From positions 1-33,967 of the IMG/VR virus record IMGVR_UViG_3300011013_003310: a stretch of 33,967 nt of DNA; one strand, 5' to 3'. Source of the stretch: a virus. The position numbers were made by a program, and so were the translations under genes. Position 1 is the first letter of the stretch. The number at the start of each line of letters is the position of its first letter. The notes under the pieces were generated by a model, which ran no database searches, was not told the origin of the DNA, and saw only the letters and a program-made list of their open reading frames with translations. Below are positions 6,971-12,829 of the stretch, one piece after another.

Positions 6971-6976
6971 TTACAC
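6971..6976 (-). promoter_or_regulatory. GTGTAA element upstream of the protease gene
   Basis: The minus strand reads AAAAGGGGTGTAAATTTGATA, then an AGAGGA Shine-Dalgarno, with the ATG 21 bases after the hexamer. This gene has a Shine-Dalgarno and correspondingly a longer leader, unlike the copies at 8 bases. Confidence 0.45.
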
Positions 6977-7004
6977 CCCTTTTAGGGCGAAAAATAGCCA
7001 AAAA

Positions 7005-7439
7005 CTACTTTAATCCAGTATATTCTGAAGAAGATCTTATTTTTTCCCCAAGTCCGTCCACTATTTTAATGCCTAAATTGTGGCAAACTGGGCCTTCTGG
7101 GATCTCGTCGGAGGATCTGTCGCCGCCCTTGGCGAAAATATCTGGCCTTAAAAAGGCTAAACTCAGAGTTACTGTTTCGTCCACATCAAGCGCCTTGAAA
7201 ACATCGTCAACCATATTTAGGGAACTTACTATTTTTATCCTGTCCTCGACGGGCATAAACGATTTCCCCTTTTTCAGCTTGGCTTGTTTATCGTTATTGA
7301 CTACGACAATTAATTTATCTCCAAGAGCCCTAGCTTTCTCAAGGTACTCTATATGACCCACATGAATAGGATCAAAATATCCACTAGCCACAACAACAGT
7401 ATTTATCCCAAGGGGCTTAAAGTCTTGATCGTTTTTCAT
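7005..7439 (-). CDS. Cytidylyltransferase-fold nucleotidyltransferase, HldE C-terminal/TagD-like
   Basis: 144 residues from the ATG at 7439-7437. A longer frame would run backwards into tRNA-Val and gives the familiar tRNA artefact VRIPHRLP. Motifs: SGYFDPIHVGHIEYL (HxGH at 26-29, nucleotide binding), ALGDKLIVVVNND, PVEDRIKIVSSL, FAKGGDR, and a final RSSSEY (the ISSS-type motif). Overall order and the AKGGD segment resemble the adenylyltransferase half of HldE (D-beta-D-heptose 1-phosphate adenylyltransferase) more than glycerol-3-phosphate cytidylyltransferase, but TagD-like activity cannot be excluded. It could activate the heptose made by the enzymes at 32534-33967. It follows tRNA-Val with a 6-base gap. 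Confidence 0.85.
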   Translation of the reverse strand: MKNDQDFKPLGINTVVVASGYFDPIHVGHIEYLEKARALGDKLIVVVNNDKQAKLKKGKSFMPVEDRIKIVSSLNMVDDVFKALDVDETVTLSLAFLRPDIFAKGGDRSSDEIPEGPVCHNLGIKIVDGLGEKIRSSSEYTGLK

Positions 7440-7445
7440 TTTATT

Positions 7446-7520
7446 TGGTAGGCGGTGAGGGATTCGAACCCCCGACAACCTCGGTGTAAACGAGACACTC
7501 TACCACTGAGTTAACCGCCC
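7446..7520 (-). tRNA. tRNA-Val (UAC anticodon)
   Basis: 75 bases with encoded CCA. Acceptor GGGCGGT/ACCGCCT (G-U at 1-72), U8, A9, D-stem ACTC/GAGT, anticodon stem TCTCG/CGAGG around loop TTTACAC, T-arm GGGGG-TTCGAAT-CCCTC and A73. The anticodon is UAC, reading GUA. The 5' end overlaps the last 10 bases of the upstream gene's reading frame, and the 3' end is 6 bases from the next start codon. Confidence 0.93.
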
Positions 7521-7768
7521 AAATTATCCCTCCAAACTACAAGGCTCATAGCTATGTTTTTTGGATCTATTGCTTTTTTTATTAAAAGGTTAGAACACTT
7601 TTCTAGCTCATAGGCTAAATTGCAGCAATCTTCATTATTTTTTATTTTAGATTTTTGCAAAAGATTTACATAATCACTAAAGTTAGCAAACGCCACCTCC
7701 CAAGGAACTTGGGGGTCAGAAACGTTTTCCAAGAAAACTCTTTGGTACTCTAATGTTTCATTTTTCAC
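7511..7768 (-). CDS. Hypothetical protein, 85 aa
   Basis: Begins MKNETLEYQRVFLENV; contains a CCNLAYELEKCSN helix, and the rest is mostly helical and soluble. I recognise no family. It starts 2 bases after the dUTPase stop, and its own stop and last codons overlap the 5' end of tRNA-Val by 10 bases, so mRNA and tRNA maturation compete for the same precursor. Confidence 0.7.
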   Translation of the reverse strand: MKNETLEYQRVFLENVSDPQVPWEVAFANFSDYVNLLQKSKIKNNEDCCNLAYELEKCSNLLIKKAIDPKNIAMSLVVWRDNLGG

Positions 7769-7770
7769 TT

Positions 7771-8193
7771 TTATTCACCTGAGCTTCCAAACCCTCCGTC
7801 GCCCCTCTCACTTTCAGGTATATCTTCTGCATCAATAAACTCTGCATAGTGACAGGTTTCAAATATTATCTGAGCAATTCTATCGCCTTCTGATATGTCT
7901 ATGGGCTTATCCCCTAAGTTGATAAGAACAACTCCGATTTCTCCTCTGTAGCTACTATCAATCACTCCAGCCATAACGTCTAGACCTTTTTTTACTGCCA
8001 AGCCACTTCTTGGGGCGACTCTGCCATAGAAGCCAGCGGGAATAGCAAAAGCAAGCCCCGTTCTAACAACTCTTCTTTCACCTACTTTTATGTGGTGGTC
8101 TTCAATTGAAGACAAATCATAACCTGCATCAGCATAGTTAGCGGTTGTTGGTAGCTTGGCTTTTTCCGATAGTGTTTTTGTTATAATATCCAT
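7771..8193 (-). CDS. dut: Trimeric dUTPase
   Basis: 140 residues with all five dUTPase motifs: ADAGYDL (1), PRSGLAVKKG (2), GVIDSSYRGEIGVVLIN (3, with catalytic Asp and uracil-binding Tyr), GDRIAQIIF (4) and the C-terminal RGDGGFGSSGE arm (5). It hydrolyses dUTP to dUMP and diphosphate, keeping uracil out of DNA and supplying dUMP. It sits 2 bases after the HNH gene. A second, degenerate relative is at 11590-12006. Confidence 0.97.
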   Translation of the reverse strand: MDIITKTLSEKAKLPTTANYADAGYDLSSIEDHHIKVGERRVVRTGLAFAIPAGFYGRVAPRSGLAVKKGLDVMAGVIDSSYRGEIGVVLINLGDKPIDISEGDRIAQIIFETCHYAEFIDAEDIPESERGDGGFGSSGE

Positions 8194-8195
8194 TT

Positions 8196-8807
8196 TTACT
8201 TAGGCGGCGTTACTTTAAATCCATGATGTATTAAGACTTCGGCGCAAAGATCTACAAATTCTCCAGTAGACATATCAGCTTTTGCTACATTTGCATCTCT
8301 GCAAGCAAGACCAAGGTTATCTAATTCATTAGATCCGCCTTTGGAAACTGGGTGAATGTGGTCTAAATGGTACTCTTCTTTTTTTGCAAGGTCTACATTT
8401 CTACCCGTTAGGTAACATATTGGGTCTTCGCCAACTTTATTTAAGAAATCCTTAACCCCAAAATTTTTTTTGCATCTATTTCTTCTGATCCCGTCATTAG
8501 CTCTTGATTTATACATTTGAACCTTTCTCTGTTGAGGAGAATGTTTGTTTGTCTGCTTTTTCTTTTTTTCTTTTTTGAGTTTGTAAGATAAAGCGCGATC
8601 AACAGAATGGAAAAAGTTGCCTATCTTTCCGTACAAAATCCCTGCAACGGTTTTCCTCAAAATCTTGTTTCTCTTCATGATTTTAGGTTTCGTTGATGAA
8701 TTGCAGTAGTATGCAATTGTGGACTTTGAGCAATTTAATTTTTTAGCTATTTTGCTGTAAGAGAAACCTTTCTTTCTGAGTTTTAAAATTTGCTCTTTTA
8801 GTTTCAT
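8196..8807 (-). CDS. HNH endonuclease with N-terminal helix-turn-helix
   Basis: 203 residues. Residues 1-40 form a resolvase-like helix-turn-helix (KGFSYSKIAKKLNCSKSTIA). The middle is strongly basic (LKKEKKKKQ), and the HNH domain is C-terminal: CYLTGR at 131-136, HLDHIHPVSKGG at 147-158 and NLGLACRDAN at 164-173. The zinc-finger Cys pairs of some HNH enzymes are incomplete. It is probably a free-standing homing-type or nicking endonuclease. Its ATG lies 2 bases after the CCA end of tRNA-Arg, with no room for a Shine-Dalgarno outside the tRNA. Confidence 0.88.
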   Translation of the reverse strand: MKLKEQILKLRKKGFSYSKIAKKLNCSKSTIAYYCNSSTKPKIMKRNKILRKTVAGILYGKIGNFFHSVDRALSYKLKKEKKKKQTNKHSPQQRKVQMYKSRANDGIRRNRCKKNFGVKDFLNKVGEDPICYLTGRNVDLAKKEEYHLDHIHPVSKGGSNELDNLGLACRDANVAKADMSTGEFVDLCAEVLIHHGFKVTPPK

Positions 8808-8809
8808 AT

Positions 8810-8886
8810 TGGTACGCCCAGAGGGATTCGAACCCCCGACCCCAAGTTTAGAAGACTCGTGCTCTATCCAACTGAGCTATGGGCGC
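8810..8886 (-). tRNA. tRNA-Arg (UCU anticodon)
   Basis: 77 bases with encoded CCA. Acceptor GCGCCCA/TGGGCGT, U8, A9, D-stem GCTC/GAGC, anticodon stem CGAGT/ACTTG with loop CTTCTAA, T-arm GGGGG-TTCGAAT-CCCTC and A73. It reads AGA. It begins 5 bases after the dehydrogenase stop and ends 2 bases before the HNH start codon. Confidence 0.93.
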
Positions 8887-8891
8887 AAAAA

Positions 8892-9761
8892 TCAGACGAC
8901 TGCGCGGCCTTTATCTTGGAGCCAATCAAGGTCAGTTCTATCTACTGTATTGTTTCTTCTTATTGCCGCCTCTACTAAAATAGACGCACTGCTGTTTGAG
9001 TTCATTTGATGTTGAGCCGAGTTCATGTCTTTAGGAAAGCAAGTACCGCCGAAGCCACCTTTTCCATCTGGGCCGGGAACTTTAGTGTGACTTTCCCCAA
9101 CTCTCTCATCTAAAACTATAAGCTCTCTTGCAGATTCATAATTTACACCTACAGCTTCAGAAAACTTGCTCATTTCGTTGAAGAAAGAAACCTTGGTTGC
9201 AAGGAAGCAATTCCTAGCCAGCTTACAAAGTTCGGCAGTGCTAGTGTCTGAAGAATGAATCGATGGTGAATCTTTTATTTTCCCTTCCTTGTGAGAAGCT
9301 TTTAGTATCTGCTTCATTATTTGCGGGAAATTCTTATCTTTTAAATCTGAAGAACCAACTATCCAGTCTTTGTTTTCAAAAAAATCTTGCCTCCAATTTT
9401 TCTCAGTCAAAAACTCAGGCATAAAGTTTACCCCATGTTTTTTACAGAAGCCGACAGGGACAGTTGACCTAACTACAATGTATGGAGTGTCTTTAAGATC
9501 TTGAAGATCTTTGACCACTGACTCCACAATGTCGGTGTGACACTGACCATTATGTTTCATTGGAGTTGGGACGCATACAAATACAATATTGCAATGTCTC
9601 AACTGGCTGAACTCAAAACCTTGTGGGCGGCATTTGCTTGGATCTAAATCGTAAACCACTACTTCAGTTAGTGACGATTCAAGCAAGGCTGTGGCGCTGC
9701 CGACATAGCCTCCCCCTACAATCCCTATCCTTACTTTATCTATAGGCTTTAAGTACTGCAT
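8892..9761 (-). CDS. Short UDP-glucose/GDP-mannose dehydrogenase-family protein
   Basis: 289 residues against about 390-450 in the family. The N-terminal Rossmann domain (RIGIVGGGYVGSATALL, residues 11-27) and VCVPTP at 62-67 bind NAD, VRSTVPVG lies at 97-104, and the central helical domain ends with the catalytic loop GGFGGTCFPKDM (Cys241). The C-terminal UDP-binding domain is missing: the protein stops about 48 residues after the catalytic Cys. The enzyme oxidises UDP-glucose or a related NDP-sugar to the uronic acid. It could work as a shortened form, need a partner, or be decaying. The ATG follows a terminator-like hairpin by 5 bases. Confidence 0.85.
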   Translation of the reverse strand: MQYLKPIDKVRIGIVGGGYVGSATALLESSLTEVVVYDLDPSKCRPQGFEFSQLRHCNIVFVCVPTPMKHNGQCHTDIVESVVKDLQDLKDTPYIVVRSTVPVGFCKKHGVNFMPEFLTEKNWRQDFFENKDWIVGSSDLKDKNFPQIMKQILKASHKEGKIKDSPSIHSSDTSTAELCKLARNCFLATKVSFFNEMSKFSEAVGVNYESARELIVLDERVGESHTKVPGPDGKGGFGGTCFPKDMNSAQHQMNSNSSASILVEAAIRRNNTVDRTDLDWLQDKGRAVV

Positions 9762-9791
9762 AAATTTTAAAAACCCCCATTTTCATGGGGG
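9761..9791 (-). terminator. Intrinsic terminator-like hairpin directly before the dehydrogenase start
   Basis: On the minus strand, CCCCCAT (9791-9785) pairs with ATGGGGG (9780-9774) around a GAAA tetraloop, followed by TTTTTAAAATTT and then the ATG at 9761. It lies 6 bases after the stop of the Lys/Ala-rich gene. Confidence 0.8.
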
Positions 9792-9797
9792 AGTGTT

Positions 9798-10076
9798 TTA
9801 TTCACCGCTAGGCAGCGGCGGTACAACTTCATCAACCGTTTTTGTTGGTGTTGGAGCTTGCTCAGTCAAAATAGCATCTTGCAACTTGATAACTGAATGT
9901 ACCAAATACCCAGTAAAAAGAAAGTTGGCGGCAAGCAGCATTATTACAATCCGCTGGCGTAGGAAGCCAGACGTTGAGCAACTCTCCTGAGTTTTGCTAC
10001 ATCCTTTTTTCTTGGGTTCTGTTTTTTTAGAGGCCTTTTTTGGGGCTTTTTTCGCTGTTTTCTTTGCTGTTGGCAT
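9798..10076 (-). CDS. Lys/Ala-rich tail plus single-pass membrane protein, 92 aa
   Basis: Residues 1-27 are repeats of KK, KA and KKA (MPTAKKTAKKAPKKASKK), like the basic tails of histone H1-like proteins. A short Cys-containing linker follows, then one transmembrane helix at about 43-63 (IVIMLLAANFLFTGYLVHSV), and an acidic, Pro-rich end (DEVVPPLPSGE). The positive-inside rule puts the Lys-rich part in the cytoplasm. A protein tethering DNA to the membrane is an idea only. A TTGACT box with 17-base spacing to a weak TTAAAC lies upstream. Confidence 0.7.
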   Translation of the reverse strand: MPTAKKTAKKAPKKASKKTEPKKKGCSKTQESCSTSGFLRQRIVIMLLAANFLFTGYLVHSVIKLQDAILTEQAPTPTKTVDEVVPPLPSGE

Positions 10077-10085
10077 AGATTTTAG

Positions 10086-10114
10086 GTTTAAATTCAGGTT
10101 TTATAAAAGTCAAA
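10086..10114 (-). promoter_or_regulatory. Possible sigma-70 promoter for the Lys/Ala-rich gene
   Basis: The minus strand has TTGACT (10114-10109), 17 bases, then TTAAAC (10091-10086), 9 bases before the ATG at 10076. The -35 is good and the -10 is poor (3 of 6). Confidence 0.3.
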
Positions 10115-10115
10115 T

Positions 10116-10400
10116 TTATTTTTTTATAAAAGTAGAGTTTTCATAAATTGCATCAGCAAAATTCCTGACGGTTTTTATTTTTTCGAAATCAAATTTTTCG
10201 TTATTAATACTTATGGAATGAATCTCCTCCATGTCCATCATTAAATCAATAGCATCCAAGGAATCTAGGCTAAGTGTCGAGAGTTCCGTATCAAGATTTA
10301 TATTAGCGTCAGCCACGACAACTACATCCTCTATTGCCTCTATAACTATCTTATAAACTTCTTCTCTACCTTTGTGAACAGATATAGAATCGTAATCCAT
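10116..10400 (-). CDS. acpP: Acyl carrier protein
   Basis: 94 residues, acidic and helical, with the phosphopantetheine site LSLDSLDAIDLMMDMEE (residues 43-59; Ser47 modified). Helix III and the length fit a type II acyl carrier protein with a short extra C terminus (NSTFIKK). It carries acyl groups as thioesters in the cytoplasm. The holo-ACP synthase gene lies two genes upstream in the same transcript, so the phage appears to make and activate its own carrier. No ketosynthase or acyltransferase is visible, so the acyl chain's fate is unknown; lipid or glycan acylation, or a non-fatty-acid role as in aminoacyl carriers, are options. Confidence 0.9.
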   Translation of the reverse strand: MDYDSISVHKGREEVYKIVIEAIEDVVVVADANINLDTELSTLSLDSLDAIDLMMDMEEIHSISINNEKFDFEKIKTVRNFADAIYENSTFIKK

Positions 10401-10402
10401 TT

Positions 10403-10630
10403 TTATATCTCCAATTCAAATTTTACGCATAGCTCCTTGTAAAAATCTTTATGCTCATCTTTTACGTTGGGCCAACCAATTTTTAGCAAGTGCTGAACAA
10501 AGGCGAGTTTATAAAATGGCAAAATACTAATGTCAAACTTTATTTTGCTATTCGTTAAGTGAGTCATTAAGAAAACTATAACGCTAAGTTCTTCCTCGCT
10601 TAACGAGTTGATCTTATGCTTGTAAATCAT
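10403..10630 (-). CDS. Hypothetical protein between acpS and ACP genes, 75 aa
   Basis: Helical, soluble, no recognised family: begins MIYKHKINSLSEEELSVIVF. It overlaps the end of acpS by 17 bases and stops 2 bases before the ACP start, so the three genes form a unit. Involvement with the carrier protein is suggested only by position. Confidence 0.65.
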   Translation of the reverse strand: MIYKHKINSLSEEELSVIVFLMTHLTNSKIKFDISILPFYKLAFVQHLLKIGWPNVKDEHKDFYKELCVKFELEI

Positions 10631-10991
10631 TTCCTTCAGCTATGCATGTCGCCGCAGCGTAATCTTCTGAATGAGATATAGATAAAAAGAATTTAAGCTC
10701 ATAATGTATTTTTTGGTCTTTGAATAAAACGTAAGGCTTTCCTCTGGGACTGTTTATTATTTCTACATCCAAAAAATTAAACACCTTAAAACTTGTATCA
10801 GTTAACGACTTAATCGCCGCCTCTTTCGCGGCCCACTTGCCAGCAATACTTTCTTTAGAGTTGAGCTTATTGAGGCAGTAATCTTTTTCCCTCTCTGTTA
10901 GTACTTTATCTAGAAACTTTTCTCCGTGCTTGTCGAGCATCCTAGATACTTGGAGAATGCTTTGAACGTCTATTCCAAGCCCCGCTATCAT
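10614..10991 (-). CDS. acpS: Holo-acyl-carrier-protein synthase
   Basis: 125 residues. The two metal/CoA-binding motifs are present: GLGIDVQ at 4-10 (Asp8) and GKWAAKEAAIKSL at 51-63 (Glu57, Lys61). LSISHSEDYAAATCIAE near the C terminus is typical of AcpS. The enzyme moves 4'-phosphopantetheine from CoA to Ser of apo-ACP, acting as a trimer in the cytoplasm. Its start overlaps the upstream stop by 4 bases. The matching carrier is at 10116-10400. Confidence 0.93.
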   Translation of the reverse strand: MIAGLGIDVQSILQVSRMLDKHGEKFLDKVLTEREKDYCLNKLNSKESIAGKWAAKEAAIKSLTDTSFKVFNFLDVEIINSPRGKPYVLFKDQKIHYELKFFLSISHSEDYAAATCIAEGNDLQA

Positions 10992-11257
10992 AATTGTAAA
11001 ATTATTTGGTCTTCTTGAATTACATCTATTTCGCCAAGAAGTTTTTTTATGTCTTGCTTGTCTTTTTCTGAAAGCATAGCGTCAGCGCCAAATACGAAAT
11101 CTTTAAATTTTTGCACGTTTTGCTTCCTGTTGCATTTACAACAATTTTTAGCGGATTTCCTTAATAGCACCGCCTTTTTAATAAATGGTATTTCTTTAGT
11201 CGAGTCATCTTTTTCTAAAGAAGATATAAAGTCTCTATAGTCTATCTGTGTTCGCAT
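10988..11257 (-). CDS. Hypothetical protein, 89 aa
   Basis: Mostly helical, charged and soluble, with a central Cys cluster (KNCCKCNRKQ) that lacks a second pair, so a zinc ribbon is not evident. The C terminus is acidic (GEIDVIQEDQ). No family is recognised. The start has a GAGAGGA Shine-Dalgarno 6 bases upstream and overlaps the end of the membrane-protein gene; its stop overlaps the acpS start. Confidence 0.65.
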   Translation of the reverse strand: MRTQIDYRDFISSLEKDDSTKEIPFIKKAVLLRKSAKNCCKCNRKQNVQKFKDFVFGADAMLSEKDKQDIKKLLGEIDVIQEDQIILQL

Positions 11258-11600
11258 AAAAAATCCTCTCTACTAATAAATACACTATCAGAGAAGATAA
11301 AAACACGATTGGAAAATAATAAATACATTTAAATGTCAAACACGCTGCAATGCATAACCAAACGCACAAACAGGTAGGGCAAGTAACTAGGGCCACTACA
11401 AATGACCTACTTTTATATTTAACCCTTATAAAATCTAAGTATTCCAAGTCTTTATCTGGATCTTCTTTATCGTAAGCATCTATGTTGAACCAATACCCCA
11501 CGCCAAAGTATCTTAAATAATATTCAAAGGCATCGCTTTGAAACCAAATCAGCATAACAAACACAACCCAGCACGAGGCCATTACAATTTCATTTAACAT
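11235..11600 (-). CDS. Membrane protein with a CPTC motif, 121 aa
   Basis: Three hydrophobic segments at about 7-21, 68-90 and 92-111. A loop of about 45 acidic and aromatic residues separates the first two. The second begins with VTCPTCLCVW, resembling the C-x-x-C-x-x-x-W pattern of DUF1360-type phage membrane proteins, but I cannot confirm membership. A thiol or metal site at the membrane face is possible. It overlaps both neighbours. Confidence 0.65.
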   Translation of the reverse strand: MLNEIVMASCWVVFVMLIWFQSDAFEYYLRYFGVGYWFNIDAYDKEDPDKDLEYLDFIRVKYKSRSFVVALVTCPTCLCVWLCIAACLTFKCIYYFPIVFLSSLIVYLLVERIFYANTDRL

Positions 11601-12006
11601 TTTGAACCACCTTTTCTATTCTACTAAAAAATAACTTAGCTACGACATCTCCCTTGTCGAATACTAGGGTATTATGAGATCCAAAAAAAACAGAATTAGC
11701 CAACACAGATTTTTCTTTAATATATAAAAAATCAGGCAAGCAAACATTCATAAATACCCCATTGATATTTTCTCCGTTTTTGAAAAAATCTTTCAACACA
11801 TAAACACCCTTAGCCAAAAATAATTCTGGATGAGGGCATAAGTTCGCAATTACGTCTTCTGGCATTTCAAATGAAATACCGAAATCCACGACCTTTCTTT
11901 CGTATGGGTCTATCCTGAAATAACCGCTAGACAGTAAGTTGAAGACGTTGCCTTCTCTTACTGGCTCTACAAAAGAATCGTTCCGTTTTTTATAATCGAA
12001 AACCAT
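11590..12006 (-). CDS. Degenerate dUTPase-fold protein
   Basis: 138 residues. The layout follows trimeric dUTPase: FRIDPYERKVVDFGISFEMP corresponds to the segment between motifs 1 and 2, INGVFMNV to the end of motif 3, and KGDVVAKLFF to motif 4 (compare GDRIAQIIF in the dUTPase at 7771-8193). The catalytic Asp/Tyr of motif 3, the SGLA of motif 2 and the glycine-rich motif 5 are absent, so hydrolysis of dUTP is unlikely. It may be a regulatory or structural relative. The similarity was read by eye and needs profile or structure comparison. The ATG lies 7 bases after a terminator-like hairpin. Confidence 0.62.
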   Translation of the reverse strand: MVFDYKKRNDSFVEPVREGNVFNLLSSGYFRIDPYERKVVDFGISFEMPEDVIANLCPHPELFLAKGVYVLKDFFKNGENINGVFMNVCLPDFLYIKEKSVLANSVFFGSHNTLVFDKGDVVAKLFFSRIEKVVQNVK

Positions 12007-12033
12007 AAAAAACCCAGCAGGTTTCCCTGCTGG
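12007..12033 (-). terminator. Intrinsic terminator-like hairpin directly before the next start
   Basis: Minus strand: CCAGCAGG (12033-12026) pairs perfectly with CCTGCTGG (12021-12014) around a GAAA tetraloop, followed by GTTTTTT and then the ATG of the dUTPase-like gene at 12006. It follows the winged-helix gene stop by 8 bases. Confidence 0.82.
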
Positions 12034-12041
12034 TTACAGAA

Positions 12042-12320
12042 CTACCAAGAGGGTTTGGTCTCGGTCTTCTGAATTTTTTTGTAGGTGAACAATGGTCTGC
12101 CAGCTTGCTCCGAGACAGTTCCAACTCTTTCAATTTCTCCAGCTTCAAGAGCCTTTCTTATTTTTACCCTAATTGCAGTTGGGGTAAGCTCTTTTCCTGT
12201 AGATTGCTCGGTTTCTTTTAAAACGTCTCTTGCGGTAAACTCTTTCCCTTCTGGCCAATTAACATTGACTGATGGGCGACCTCTGGTTTTCTTTTTGATG
12301 TTTTCGTTGTTTTCTTTCAT
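12042..12320 (-). CDS. Winged-helix DNA-binding protein with AT-hook-like tail
   Basis: 92 residues. The N-terminal KKKTRGRPSVNVNWP has the AT-hook core RGRP in a basic setting. Residues 27-80 (TARDVLKETEQSTGKELT..., AIRVKIRKALEAGEIERVG..., AGRPLFTYKKI) have the helix-helix-helix-hairpin pattern of a small winged helix. It is probably a transcriptional regulator, perhaps of the divergent promoter region next to it. The start has no Shine-Dalgarno; a TATACT box ends 10 bases before the ATG, so the message may have almost no leader. Confidence 0.7.
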   Translation of the reverse strand: MKENNENIKKKTRGRPSVNVNWPEGKEFTARDVLKETEQSTGKELTPTAIRVKIRKALEAGEIERVGTVSEQAGRPLFTYKKIQKTETKPSW

Positions 12321-12330
12321 CGGCCCCGAC

Positions 12331-12357
12331 AGTATAAGGAAAAAAAATCAATTGCAA
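12331..12357 (-). promoter_or_regulatory. Possible promoter for the winged-helix gene
   Basis: Minus strand: TTGCAA (12357-12352), 15-base spacer, TATACT (12336-12331), then 10 bases to the ATG at 12320. The -10 is good; the spacer is 2 bases shorter than ideal. Confidence 0.4.
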
Positions 12358-12397
12358 GTTTATTTTGATTTTTAAGCCAAAACAGATAAAGTGTTTG

Positions 12398-12820
12398 GTG
12401 ACTGTTTTTGACGCTAGTTTAAGTTTATTTGAGTGGTTTAAGCAAAACGAATATTTTTGCATTAAAGAAAACTTTGTTTCTGTTTGCCCTATTTCTCTAG
12501 AAAAAGAAAAAGATCAGGCTGCTATCGAGGCTGCGCTACATGACATGGTTAGCGCCGAAATGCTTGTTGAGTCGGAGACTGAGCAAGGTAAAATTTGGAT
12601 CTTAAAAAGAAAATTAGATCAGCTAAATCAAAATGTAGAGTTAACTTACTCAACTACATCTGAGGTTGCGTTGATAGTTAATAGTTTCTGTGAGGTAGTT
12701 GGAATGGGTCAATACACTTGCGACCCCGCCGAAATAAAAGAGCAAGATATAAAATCTCTATGTTTTATAGCTCAAACACTGGCCTCAGAAAAAAACATTG
12801 ACGAAGATGGCGACGAATGA
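12398..12820 (+). CDS. Hypothetical protein, about 140 aa
   Basis: The start is uncertain: no ATG occurs in the first third. I prefer GTG at 12398 because a TTGATT/TAAAGT promoter-like pair (12365-12370 and 12387-12392, 16-base spacing) lies just upstream; TTG at 12365 or 12395 are alternatives. The protein is soluble, with a mixed N-terminal domain (SLFEWFKQNEYFCI), an acidic helical middle (EKEKDQAAIEAALHDMV), a segment LVESETEQGKIWILKRKL that looks like a winged-helix wing, and an acidic C terminus. Function unknown; a small regulator is possible. It is the only gene before the candidate RNA region. Confidence 0.65.
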   Translation: MTVFDASLSLFEWFKQNEYFCIKENFVSVCPISLEKEKDQAAIEAALHDMVSAEMLVESETEQGKIWILKRKLDQLNQNVELTYSTTSEVALIVNSFCEVVGMGQYTCDPAEIKEQDIKSLCFIAQTLASEKNIDEDGDE

Positions 12821-12829
12821 TAGCCATAT

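Noticed and set aside
7440-7478. N-terminal extension of the nucleotidyltransferase
   Set aside because: It runs inside tRNA-Val and gives a tRNA-derived peptide; the ATG at 7439 directly precedes the conserved domain.
8809-9009. Plus-strand frame beginning MVRPEGFEPPTPSL
   Set aside because: This is the well-known artefact from translating the complement of a tRNA (here tRNA-Arg).
10131-10141. Third copy of AGTAGAGTTTT
   Set aside because: It is inside the ACP coding region on the other strand and far from the two copies at 12870 and 13021, so chance is more likely than a dispersed repeat.
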